Shown here: piece after piece, positions 27,072 to 34,635 of the stretch
Numbering within the stretch: the first letter of the stretch is position 1
Layout: each line of letters begins with the position of its first letter
Source: an uncultured Bacteroidales bacterium
GTDB taxonomy: Bacteria; Bacteroidota; Bacteroidia; Bacteroidales; Paludibacteraceae
Length of the DNA: 50,910 nt
Assembly: GCA_937915765.1 (NCBI GenBank)
Contig: CALGHE010000098.1
Span: 1 to 50,910, forward strand
Direction: 5' to 3'
Translations under genes and position numbers: made by a program
The notes under the pieces: model-generated
Seen by the model: only the letters and a program-made list of their open reading frames with translations
Databases searched by the model: none
What the model was told of the DNA's origin: nothing

Positions 27072-28409
27072 ATGAGTCTTTTCAATAAAAAATTGTCTTA
27101 TTCAGAGAAAAAAAATATCGGCACAGACTTCACGTACCTCTGCATATCTTTTTTCGGGTCTTGTCTTATAATATATTGCCTGTTCAATTATCTGTACACA
27201 CCGGCAATAAAACACTTGAATGGCGGTGCAGACGCAACATTTTTAAATGCGCTGACGGCTTACTTATTCACACTTTTTTTCTGGTCCGCCGCCATGCACC
27301 TTGCAATAGCCCCGTTCCTCTCCACTTATGAATTTGTCACTCAAAAGAAGCACAAAAAGAAAATTCTCAAAATAGACGAAAACAGCTTTTACATCAAAGA
27401 GCCGACAAGAGAGCTTAACCTATCGTGGAAAGAGCTGGAACGCATAGAAATACACGAGAACAAAGGCAAGAGAACCCTTTATCTGACAAGACGATTTGTG
27501 AACGAAGAGTTTCATTTTGACATAACAGACTTAAAGTTCGACGAGGCAAAACTGAAACAGCTCATTGCCGCATACTCCACGATGGAGAACCTCAGACGCA
27601 CAGACTCAGGGCCAGCCAAAGACACCGTTTACGAGGAGTCCGGCTCCGGCTTATACAAATTCTCTCCGCTGCCATACAAAACAAAACCATTTTGCAGATA
27701 CTTGATAATTGTCTCTGTATGCTTCGGAGTGGTTTCAATGCTCGAAAACAGCACAACCTGGCTAAGTTCCTCAGTTTTAAGCCTTGCGGGGGCGGCCATA
27801 GCCTTTTTTCTCGGCCAGTCCTCAAACTCTTCTGCAAAGATGTCGCACTTAAACATGTCCGACAAGGGCATTTATTTCTTTGACGTAAAGAAGAATTCCG
27901 CCTTTTACGCAGACTGGCACAACATAGACTCGATGGATTTTTCTCCGCGTCCGGATTTCCGCTTCTTTTCGTCGCTGGCCCCGTTCCTTGGTCTGTACTC
28001 TATTTGCACCTTAGTATGGTTTTTGCTGACAAAACTCGCATTTTTCGAACTATCTTTCGAGTCTGTCTCTATATTGGCGCTCCTTGCATATTCGTTCCTC
28101 TTCGCAATACGCACTCACCAGAAAGGAGACGTTCCGCCGGCCAAACTTATCGTTTACCAAAAAAAGGGAGGCACTAACTTGATAGACCTGAGCAAATTTG
28201 ACGACTTCAACTATTTCACATTTGCAAAAGAGGTTAACAGACGCGCCCGCAGAGAGATTTTCTCTACATCTAAATCATTTTGCAAAAGATGGACTTCGAT
28301 GAGAAGCTTGCACATAGTGATAAGCATGACATCTCCTTGCATTTTCTGCATTATAATATTTTGTGCCGACAATTTGATTCAAAATTTCGCGAACTGGATA
28401 CTTGACTGA
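27072..28409 (+). CDS. Membrane protein with two PH-like (YcxB/bPH-type) halves, function unknown
   Basis: The 445-residue protein looks internally duplicated. The first half has two membrane segments (about 22-45 and 58-85) and then a beta-rich domain (about 97-165) with ILKIDENSFYIKEP and LSWKELERIEIHE, the pattern of bacterial PH-like domains. The second half has two more membrane segments (about 210-255). A similar start follows (HLNMSDKGIYFFD, YADWHNIDSMDF), but here two further membrane segments (about 305-360) seem to interrupt the domain before its last strand and helix (GTNLIDLSKFDDF, AKEVNRRARRE). A final membrane segment lies near the C-terminus. It is a single gene with a good promoter. 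I do not recognise a specific family beyond the PH-like resemblance. Confidence 0.7.
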   Translation: MSLFNKKLSYSEKKNIGTDFTYLCISFFGSCLIIYCLFNYLYTPAIKHLNGGADATFLNALTAYLFTLFFWSAAMHLAIAPFLSTYEFVTQKKHKKKILKIDENSFYIKEPTRELNLSWKELERIEIHENKGKRTLYLTRRFVNEEFHFDITDLKFDEAKLKQLIAAYSTMENLRRTDSGPAKDTVYEESGSGLYKFSPLPYKTKPFCRYLIIVSVCFGVVSMLENSTTWLSSSVLSLAGAAIAFFLGQSSNSSAKMSHLNMSDKGIYFFDVKKNSAFYADWHNIDSMDFSPRPDFRFFSSLAPFLGLYSICTLVWFLLTKLAFFELSFESVSILALLAYSFLFAIRTHQKGDVPPAKLIVYQKKGGTNLIDLSKFDDFNYFTFAKEVNRRARREIFSTSKSFCKRWTSMRSLHIVISMTSPCIFCIIIFCADNLIQNFANWILD

Positions 28410-28520
28410 CAATCACCCAGAAAGTCATTCAAAGCGCCGCAAAGTTACGCCCAAAAGGAAGAACCGTAGCAAAAAAAGGCAATAATATGCTAAAAAACAC
28501 ACGATTCTTAATTTTTTTTA

Positions 28521-28528
28521 TATATTTG
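28521..28528 (+). promoter_or_regulatory. -7 promoter element of the Crp/Fnr gene
   Basis: TATATTTG, exact match, 34 bases before the ATG. The upstream element is not clear in the A/T-rich flank. Confidence 0.5.
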
Positions 28529-28554
28529 CAAAACACATCTTATTTGGTATTATT

Positions 28555-29256
28555 ATGGCAAAGAAACAGAACGTGGCGTTCAAGAGCATCGAAGAAGTTT
28601 CTGACTTATGGAAAGTTCTTACGCCGGACCAACTGAAATATCTGAAAAACAATTACGTCATTCAAAAATACAAGAAGAATGAGATTGTTTATTGCGAAGG
28701 AGAGACCCCGACGCACGTTTTGTGCATAGTCAGCGGCAAAGTTAAAATATTCAGGACTGGAGTCGGCGGCCGAAGCCAGATTGTCCGCATGGTCAAACCG
28801 TGCGAGATGTTCGCCTACCGCGCCATGTTCGCAAACGAAGACTTTGTAACCGGAGCATGCGCGTTCGAGCCTACAGTCATCTACGCAATACCGAAAGATG
28901 TCATAAAAAAGCTGATTATGAGCAACAGCGACCTCGCATGGTATTTCATACAGGACTTGTCGATAGACTTGGGCATTGCGGACAAACGTGCCGTGAGCCT
29001 GACTCAGAAGCACATACGCGGAAGGCTTGCAGAGTCGCTGATATTCCTTCGAGACAACTACGGCGTTGAAGAGGACGGAGCCACAATCAGCATCTACCTC
29101 TCGCGCGAGGACCTTGCAAACTTGTCCAACATGACTACATCGAACGCAATACGCACGCTATCCACTTTCGCCAATGAAAAAATCATAGCGATGGACGGAC
29201 GCAAAATTAAGATTATAGACGAAGACCAGCTTAGAAAGATCAGCAAAATAGGCTAA
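28555..29256 (+). CDS. Crp/Fnr family transcriptional regulator
   Basis: The 233-residue protein has an N-terminal cyclic-nucleotide-binding-like beta barrel (about 15-135: IVYCEGETPTHVLCIVSGKVKIF and GRSQIVRMVKPCEMFAYRAMF), a dimerisation helix, and a C-terminal winged helix (about 160-230) with the recognition region LSREDLANLSNMTTSNAIRTL. There is no Cys cluster of the FNR iron-sulfur type near the N-terminus. The barrel lacks the exact RxS phosphate-binding signature of E. coli CRP, so the ligand is uncertain. It is a single gene with its own promoter and terminator. The DNA target and signal cannot be inferred from position. Confidence 0.9.
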   Translation: MAKKQNVAFKSIEEVSDLWKVLTPDQLKYLKNNYVIQKYKKNEIVYCEGETPTHVLCIVSGKVKIFRTGVGGRSQIVRMVKPCEMFAYRAMFANEDFVTGACAFEPTVIYAIPKDVIKKLIMSNSDLAWYFIQDLSIDLGIADKRAVSLTQKHIRGRLAESLIFLRDNYGVEEDGATISIYLSREDLANLSNMTTSNAIRTLSTFANEKIIAMDGRKIKIIDEDQLRKISKIG

Positions 29257-29304
29257 GCCGCATATTGCGAAACTGGTGTTCAAAACATATACTTTTATTC
29301 GTCG

Positions 29305-29346
29305 AAACTGGCCGCATTTCAAACATCGGTCAGTTTTGTTCTTTTT
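29305..29346 (+). terminator. Terminator of the Crp/Fnr gene
   Basis: A 10-bp stem with one G-U pair (29305-29314, AAACTGGCCG, with 29327-29336) is followed by TGTTCTTTTT. It begins 48 bases after the stop codon. Confidence 0.75.
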
Positions 29347-29836
29347 AATTATAACCGGTGAATTTATAGAGCTCACCTCTATGCAAATACAAATTACAGA
29401 AAACCCTTAGACCAACAATACATTTCAACTTTCAGCTCTTAGTCGCTCGATTACAACACCCGCATCGCCACTTGCAAATATAATCTGCCGATGCAAAAGC
29501 CTTTCAGGGTTATCTCGACCTTATTGAAAGCTGCCTAAAAAACGGCAAAGGAAACAGTTTGCAAAATAAACAGAAAGCTCTTTTTTCAACGAACAGAACA
29601 TTTTTCACTATAAAAACGCGACTTTTCACACTTAAAAATCACATTTCAAAATAAAACAAAACATCCACCATGAAAATCCATTCAACTAAATTTTATCCCA
29701 TTTCATCGAAGAAAACAGCCTTTTTTGAATCAAAATTCACAATTGAGCAACCTAAATCACAAGCAAGAAAAACAGCCTGCCCGAAATGTCATACTCTTTG
29801 ACTGATTTTTATATTATGTCGAAACACCATTCCACA

Positions 29837-29844
29837 TAAATTTG
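29837..29844 (+). promoter_or_regulatory. -7 promoter element of the CE15-like esterase gene
   Basis: TAAATTTG, exact match, about 150 bases before the ATG. TTATG, not TTG, sits at the -33 position. Confidence 0.45.
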
Positions 29845-29994
29845 CAACAGTTCATTAGGCTAAACGTAAATCTAAGGCTATTTAAAGTCAAAGTCTAAGT
29901 TTCCTGAGAACGAATTACAAAACACATATATCAAAATTACAAGTTACACAGAGACGAGCCGAAAAAAACGGCAGTTCTCATAAATGAAAAACAC

Positions 29995-32157
29995 ATGAGA
30001 AGAACTTTTACAACATTAGCAGCCATAGCGCTATCTATGATGGCGTTCGCGCAAAACAGCGACGTGCCACTGGTTTATGACGTGGAAAACACAGGAGCAG
30101 ATTGTCCAGACCCTGTGCTCCCTTCCGCTAGTCAGTGTAAATCAGTGTCAAAACTTCCGGACCCTTTTGAGTGGTCGGACGGAAGCGGTCGTATAGAGAC
30201 ACTTGCAGACTGGACATGCAGACGTAACGAAATTAAAAGAGAAATTGAACATTATGAGATAGGCGAAAAGCCAACATTTGAAAAATTGGAAGCTAAGTAT
30301 TCGGGAGGTAAGCTCACTGTAACCGTATCTGACGGAGGCCGCACACTGGTATTGACCAGCGATGTTGTGGTGCCGTCAGGTAGCGGACCTCATCCGGTTG
30401 TCATCGGTATGGACGGCAACACAGGAAGCATGGGTTCAAGCTATTTTTCAAAGTGCATACAGATTCCGTTCATGCACTCTCAGATTGCGGAGTACAGCGG
30501 CGGATTCGGTGGTGCCGGGAAAAGCAGAAACGACCCGTTCTTCAAACTGTACCCTAACGACTTTCACAAAGGAGACTATTGCGCATGGTCTTGGGGTATC
30601 AGCCGAATCATAGACGGGCTTGAAATAGTAAAAGACCAGTTAAACGCAGACCTTTCGCGCATTGCAGTGACAGGCTGCTCTTACGCAGGGAAAATGGCTC
30701 TTTACGCAGGCGCGTTTGACGAACGTATCGCTTTGACAATCGCGCAGGAATCTGGCGGTGGAGGCGTTAACTCTTGGCGCGTAAGCGAAAAGATAGGTTC
30801 TAAAGTAGAAGGTATTTCAAACACTAACTACGACTGGTTCATGAGCAGTTTCAAAACTAACTTCAACGGTCAGACCGCGAAGATTCCTTATGACCATCAT
30901 GAGCTTATCGCGATGATTGCTCCGCGCGCGTTCCTCACGTTCGGTAACAAAGGTTACGAATGGCTTGGCGACGAGTCTGGATACATCTCTTGTCAGGCAG
31001 CATTTGAAGTATGGAAGGCCATGGGCATAGAAGACCGTTTCGGATATGTATTTGACTCTGGTCACGAACACTGTCAGGCTTCGGCAGCGCAGAACAACGC
31101 TGCAGACAAGTTCATAAAGAAGTTCCTTTATGGCGACGAGTCGCAGGACACTAACATCCGCACAAGCATCATCAACACTGATTATGCAAGCTGGAAAAGC
31201 GACTGGGACGATTACGAGCTGTCTATTGAGGTTGCGGACCTCTCTGCTAAAATCTCCTCGCCTGCAAAAGATTCAAAGGTGTATTCTGACATCCCTTTGA
31301 ACATAACAGCCTCTGTAAAGGCTAAGAACGGCGTTGCTAACGTGGCTATGTACATGGACGGCGATTTGCTTGCGGACAATCTTGCAGAACCGTATTCGTT
31401 CGAAATCGAAACTCCGGAATTAGGCGAACACGTTGTGTACGTGTCGGTGACAGACAATAACGGAGAAGTTCTGAACTCTGCAGAAGTGACATTCACTGTT
31501 GTTGAACGCAAAGTGTTCAAGATGGCTCAGAACACTATTCTGAAAATTGAGACAGAAGAGATGCCTGAACGCGACGGCCAGTATGTGGGCGAATATGACG
31601 AATTATTCGATGGAATGGCATATTTTGCAAACAATGACATGACTCAGGCTCCTGTATATCTGGCTCCTGAAAACGGCGAGTTTGTGGTTGACTTGTTCGG
31701 CTGTGCAGACGACAGAACAGATGCAAACCTCTCTTTGTACATTGACGACAAGAAGGTTGCTACATATACTTGGGGAAGCAACACCCCTTCGCTACTCTCT
31801 AAAACGATAGAGATAACAGGCAAAAACCCTCATACCGTAAAACTTGTGATGGAGACTGACAACGGCCAAAGCGACGCGTTTGTTGACTACATGACATTCA
31901 TGGAAGAGGGAGCTGAAATAACAACAGATATTGCGAATGTAAAACGCGGCAAGATTTCGTTCTTCCCGAATCCGGCAGACAACGAAATCTCTATCCAGGG
32001 CAATGTGTCTCGCGTCGAGATCTACAATGTAACTGGAGAACTAATGCTCAAGTCATCAGATGAGACCGTCAAACTGGACAAGCTCGAAGCTGGGTTGTAC
32101 ACAATCATGCTTTACACTAACAGTGACGTGATCATCGACAAACTGATAAAGAAATAG
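29995..32157 (+). CDS. Secreted CE15-like glucuronoyl esterase with type A T9SS sorting domain
   Basis: Glucuronoyl esterases cut the ester between lignin and 4-O-methylglucuronoxylan. The 720-residue protein has a signal peptide (ending MAFAQ), an alpha/beta hydrolase domain (about 45-385), an Ig-like domain (about 415-500), a beta-sandwich carbohydrate-binding-like region (about 510-635) and a type A sorting domain (about 650-720, FFPNPADNEISI, ending KLIKK). The catalytic triad can be placed as Ser229 in GCSYAGK, Glu252 in AQESGGGG and His359 in GHEHCQ. The Ser-Glu spacing of 23 equals that of the fungal enzymes. The family normally has Arg after the nucleophile (GCSRxGK); here it is Tyr230. 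The fold and triad are strong; activity on glucuronoyl esters is less certain because of that change. Confidence 0.85.
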   Translation: MRRTFTTLAAIALSMMAFAQNSDVPLVYDVENTGADCPDPVLPSASQCKSVSKLPDPFEWSDGSGRIETLADWTCRRNEIKREIEHYEIGEKPTFEKLEAKYSGGKLTVTVSDGGRTLVLTSDVVVPSGSGPHPVVIGMDGNTGSMGSSYFSKCIQIPFMHSQIAEYSGGFGGAGKSRNDPFFKLYPNDFHKGDYCAWSWGISRIIDGLEIVKDQLNADLSRIAVTGCSYAGKMALYAGAFDERIALTIAQESGGGGVNSWRVSEKIGSKVEGISNTNYDWFMSSFKTNFNGQTAKIPYDHHELIAMIAPRAFLTFGNKGYEWLGDESGYISCQAAFEVWKAMGIEDRFGYVFDSGHEHCQASAAQNNAADKFIKKFLYGDESQDTNIRTSIINTDYASWKSDWDDYELSIEVADLSAKISSPAKDSKVYSDIPLNITASVKAKNGVANVAMYMDGDLLADNLAEPYSFEIETPELGEHVVYVSVTDNNGEVLNSAEVTFTVVERKVFKMAQNTILKIETEEMPERDGQYVGEYDELFDGMAYFANNDMTQAPVYLAPENGEFVVDLFGCADDRTDANLSLYIDDKKVATYTWGSNTPSLLSKTIEITGKNPHTVKLVMETDNGQSDAFVDYMTFMEEGAEITTDIANVKRGKISFFPNPADNEISIQGNVSRVEIYNVTGELMLKSSDETVKLDKLEAGLYTIMLYTNSDVIIDKLIKK

Positions 32158-32459
32158 TCTGTAATTTTGAAGTCTTCGGAGATTGTTTCAAAGTTTTAAG
32201 TTCATGGTTCAATAACAATCTAATTTCTTATCTACGTATAATTAAATTCCCCAGAAACAGTCTTCGGAGAAATTTAAGTTCCGGCCGACGAGATGTCGGT
32301 CGGGGCTTGTTTTCAAAGACAGATAGCCTCTCACAAAAGATGCTTTCCCCATAATTTTTCGTTGAGAATTTAGCTCGTTTTGCTGAAAAAAAATTATGCG
32401 TGACGGTCTCTTTTTGTACATTAGTAACATAAAGTTTAATCTTTAAAATCGGTATCGTT
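32158..32459. other. Intergenic region between CE15-like gene and CotH cluster
   Basis: This 302-base gap holds the terminator at 32276-32313 and a 12-base direct repeat AGTCTTCGGAGA at 32171-32182 and 32259-32270. No exact TAnnTTTG promoter was found upstream of 32460; TTG at 32414-32416 has no matching -7 element. Confidence 0.5.
32276..32313 (+). terminator. Terminator of the CE15-like gene
   Basis: A 14-bp stem with three G-U pairs (32276-32289 with 32295-32308, core CCGGCCGAC/GTCGGTCGG) and a 5-base loop is followed by GTTTT. It lies about 120 bases after the stop codon. Confidence 0.7.
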
Positions 32460-32945
32460 ATGATAAACACAAACACACTAATAACGGTGGCTGCCGCTAT
32501 ACTTTGCCCCCTTTGCGTATATGCAAAAGACGCTCTAAGCCTGGTTGTTGACAAAGGTTACAGCAGCGTGCACTTCTCACTCGCAGAGACACCAAAGGTC
32601 ATCAATCTTGGCTCTAAAATACAGATCGTGTCAGAGTCTTCGTCCAGCCTTTTCGACTTCGGCGAAATTGACCGATTCTACTACTCAGACGAAATGACAA
32701 GCAATACAAACAGCAGCACAAGCAGCAGTTCGGTCTCTGTATATCCAAATCCTTGCACCGATTACATTATCGTGACTTGCCGCAACGAAAACGCGTCTAT
32801 TTCGGTTACAGACATCTCCGGCAAAACAATAAATATGCAGCAATCCTCAGACGGAATGCAGCACAAACTCAATCTAAGCAACTTGCCTGTAGGCTCTTAT
32901 ATACTGAACATAGACGGCGAGTCTGTGAAATTTATTAAAAACTAA
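32460..32945 (+). CDS. Small secreted protein made of a beta module and a type A T9SS sorting domain
   Basis: This 161-residue protein has a signal peptide (about 1-22), a beta module (about 25-77) of the common Bacteroidota extracellular type (LSLVVDKGYSSVHFSLAETP, then FDFGEIDRFYY), a Ser/Thr-rich linker (about 79-93) and a complete type A sorting domain (about 94-161: VYPNPCTDYIIV, ISVTDISGKTI, LPVGSYILNI, ending KFIKN). It has no catalytic domain. It heads an operon with two CotH-like genes, 15 and then 34 bases apart. Those products begin with a similar beta module but lack a sorting domain. The layout repeats that of 4458-4925 with the pectate lyase. It may anchor or assist the CotH proteins on the surface, but that is inference. 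Confidence 0.85.
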   Translation: MINTNTLITVAAAILCPLCVYAKDALSLVVDKGYSSVHFSLAETPKVINLGSKIQIVSESSSSLFDFGEIDRFYYSDEMTSNTNSSTSSSSVSVYPNPCTDYIIVTCRNENASISVTDISGKTINMQQSSDGMQHKLNLSNLPVGSYILNIDGESVKFIKN

Positions 32946-32960
32946 TTTAAGGTTCTTTAT

Positions 32961-34601
32961 ATGAAAAAGTTTCTTTTGACCATATCAGTCTCTTTAAGTT
33001 TCGGCTTTGTTTCGGCCGCTTCGTTCCACGACTCTATAAAGATTGTTAAGTCGGACGGCTCCTCCTTTTCGTGCCCTGTTGCTCTGATGGACTCCATTGT
33101 TAGCGACCTGGAGCAACAAAACGTCTTTCTTAGCATTCCCAGAAGCGAAATCAAAGAAATTATCACACCCGACGCAGTACCCGCTGAATCCGTAAATTTG
33201 TCTGCCGACGGTAAGAAAAACTATTTCAACACACTGAGAGCGGTATCGTTCAAAGACAAAAACGGAACCGTGCTATCCGCCAAGTTTGGCGACGACAATT
33301 CGGCGTCTATCGTGCTGCCGCCTTCTGCAAAATATGCCGATTTCACCGCATCTTTTGACACTGACGGCTCTTATGTTTATGTCAACGGAACACTTGCTCA
33401 AAACGGGTCGGGGCTGACTATCCCTATGTCATCAGAAATTAAAGTAGTATCTTTTTCTGGAGAGGTGCAAACTTATAACATAACAGTTTCATATTCTAAA
33501 TTCCCTGTAGTTTCCGTTACATCTCCCAAAAATGTATCGGAAATCACCTCAGATTGGAGCGAAGGATTCGTCCTTCGCACCTCCAATCCTGACGGCACGG
33601 TAACTGCAGAAAACACCGTGGAGTTCCGCGGACGAGGCGGCAGCTTCTCCAGCTCTGGAAACGACAAATATGCCTATGGAATAAAATTTGACAAAAAGAG
33701 CAGGCCGCTCAACATGACAAAAGGCAAACGCTGGATTCTGCTGCCTTGCAAAGCGGACAAAACATTGCTGCGCTCCAGCTTGGCTTTTGACATATACAAG
33801 AAATACCTCGGCTCTTGCTGGACACCGTCCTCTTCGCCTTGCGAACTGGTTATTGACGGCACTTATAAAGGCTCGTATTTGCTGACCGAACAAATCCGAA
33901 TTACCGACGAACGCATCCCCGATGGCATCATCATCTCTGTCGAAAATGAAAAGGATGATGACGAAGACGCTTTCAGAAGCAAACAGAGCAACTCTCTTTT
34001 TGTTTTCCAGGATCCCGACGCCGGCTCTATCGGCACAAGGTTAATAAGGACTCAGGCCCTTATCGACGAGTTCGAGGCGCTGCTCTTCTCTTCTAACTCC
34101 GCGGACAAAGACAAAGCGATGAAAATGATAGACGCTAACAGTTTTGCAGACTGGATTGTGATCAACGAGATTGCAAAAAACAGCAACGCTTTTCTCGAAG
34201 ATTGCTATCTGAACATATCGCCAGACAATCTGATTAAGATGGGACCTATATGGGACATGAGCGACTTCTTTGGAAACTCAACATCTGAAAGCACAGACGA
34301 TTTTGTTGCCAAAAACACAGTTTGGGCCGCAGAACTCCTTAAAGACGCCAACTTTGCCAAACTTGTTTACGACCGGTTTGAAAAAGTATATTCAAGCAAG
34401 TCTGAAATACTCAGCCTGATAGACCAGCATGCCGCCAACTTCGAAGTTTCGGCTAAGGGCAACGAACAGGCGCAAAACTCTTTCGGCCTTGCAGACGCAG
34501 AGGGCGAACAATTTGCCAACGAGTACGCTGCTGAAATTAAACGGCTCAAGGTTTGGTTAGAAAAACGCCTCGAATGGCTGCACAAATCTTTAAAACCGTA
34601 A
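32961..34601 (+). CDS. Secreted CotH kinase family protein with altered catalytic motif
   Basis: The 546-residue protein has a signal peptide (ending VSAAS), a beta module (about 23-75: IKIVKSDGSSFSCPV and IPRSEIKEIIT), a further beta-rich region (about 80-180) and a CotH-like domain (about 190-546). The domain has EFRGRGG at 221-227, RWILLPCKADKTLLRSSLA and CELVIDGTYKGSYLLTEQIRI, all conserved in CotH. At the site usually written GPxWDFD it reads GPIWDMSD (W431-D435), so the aspartate two positions after the first is replaced. CotH of Bacillus is an atypical kinase of spore-coat proteins; Bacteroidota homologues are extracellular with unknown targets. Catalytic competence is doubtful. It shares an operon with 32460 and 34636. 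Confidence 0.85.
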   Translation: MKKFLLTISVSLSFGFVSAASFHDSIKIVKSDGSSFSCPVALMDSIVSDLEQQNVFLSIPRSEIKEIITPDAVPAESVNLSADGKKNYFNTLRAVSFKDKNGTVLSAKFGDDNSASIVLPPSAKYADFTASFDTDGSYVYVNGTLAQNGSGLTIPMSSEIKVVSFSGEVQTYNITVSYSKFPVVSVTSPKNVSEITSDWSEGFVLRTSNPDGTVTAENTVEFRGRGGSFSSSGNDKYAYGIKFDKKSRPLNMTKGKRWILLPCKADKTLLRSSLAFDIYKKYLGSCWTPSSSPCELVIDGTYKGSYLLTEQIRITDERIPDGIIISVENEKDDDEDAFRSKQSNSLFVFQDPDAGSIGTRLIRTQALIDEFEALLFSSNSADKDKAMKMIDANSFADWIVINEIAKNSNAFLEDCYLNISPDNLIKMGPIWDMSDFFGNSTSESTDDFVAKNTVWAAELLKDANFAKLVYDRFEKVYSSKSEILSLIDQHAANFEVSAKGNEQAQNSFGLADAEGEQFANEYAAEIKRLKVWLEKRLEWLHKSLKP

Positions 34602-34635
34602 TTTTTAAATTTGTCAAATCTAAAATCAGATCATA

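Larger units (their letters stand above)
29257..29994. other. Long intergenic region before the CE15-like gene
   Basis: This is the longest gene-free stretch in the window (738 bases). It holds the Crp/Fnr terminator (29305-29346), a half copy of the dispersed palindrome (29357-29377), a long AT-rich stretch with no recognised ORF, a -7 element at 29837-29844, and a small hairpin (29951-29979) just upstream of the CE15-like start codon. Confidence 0.5.
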
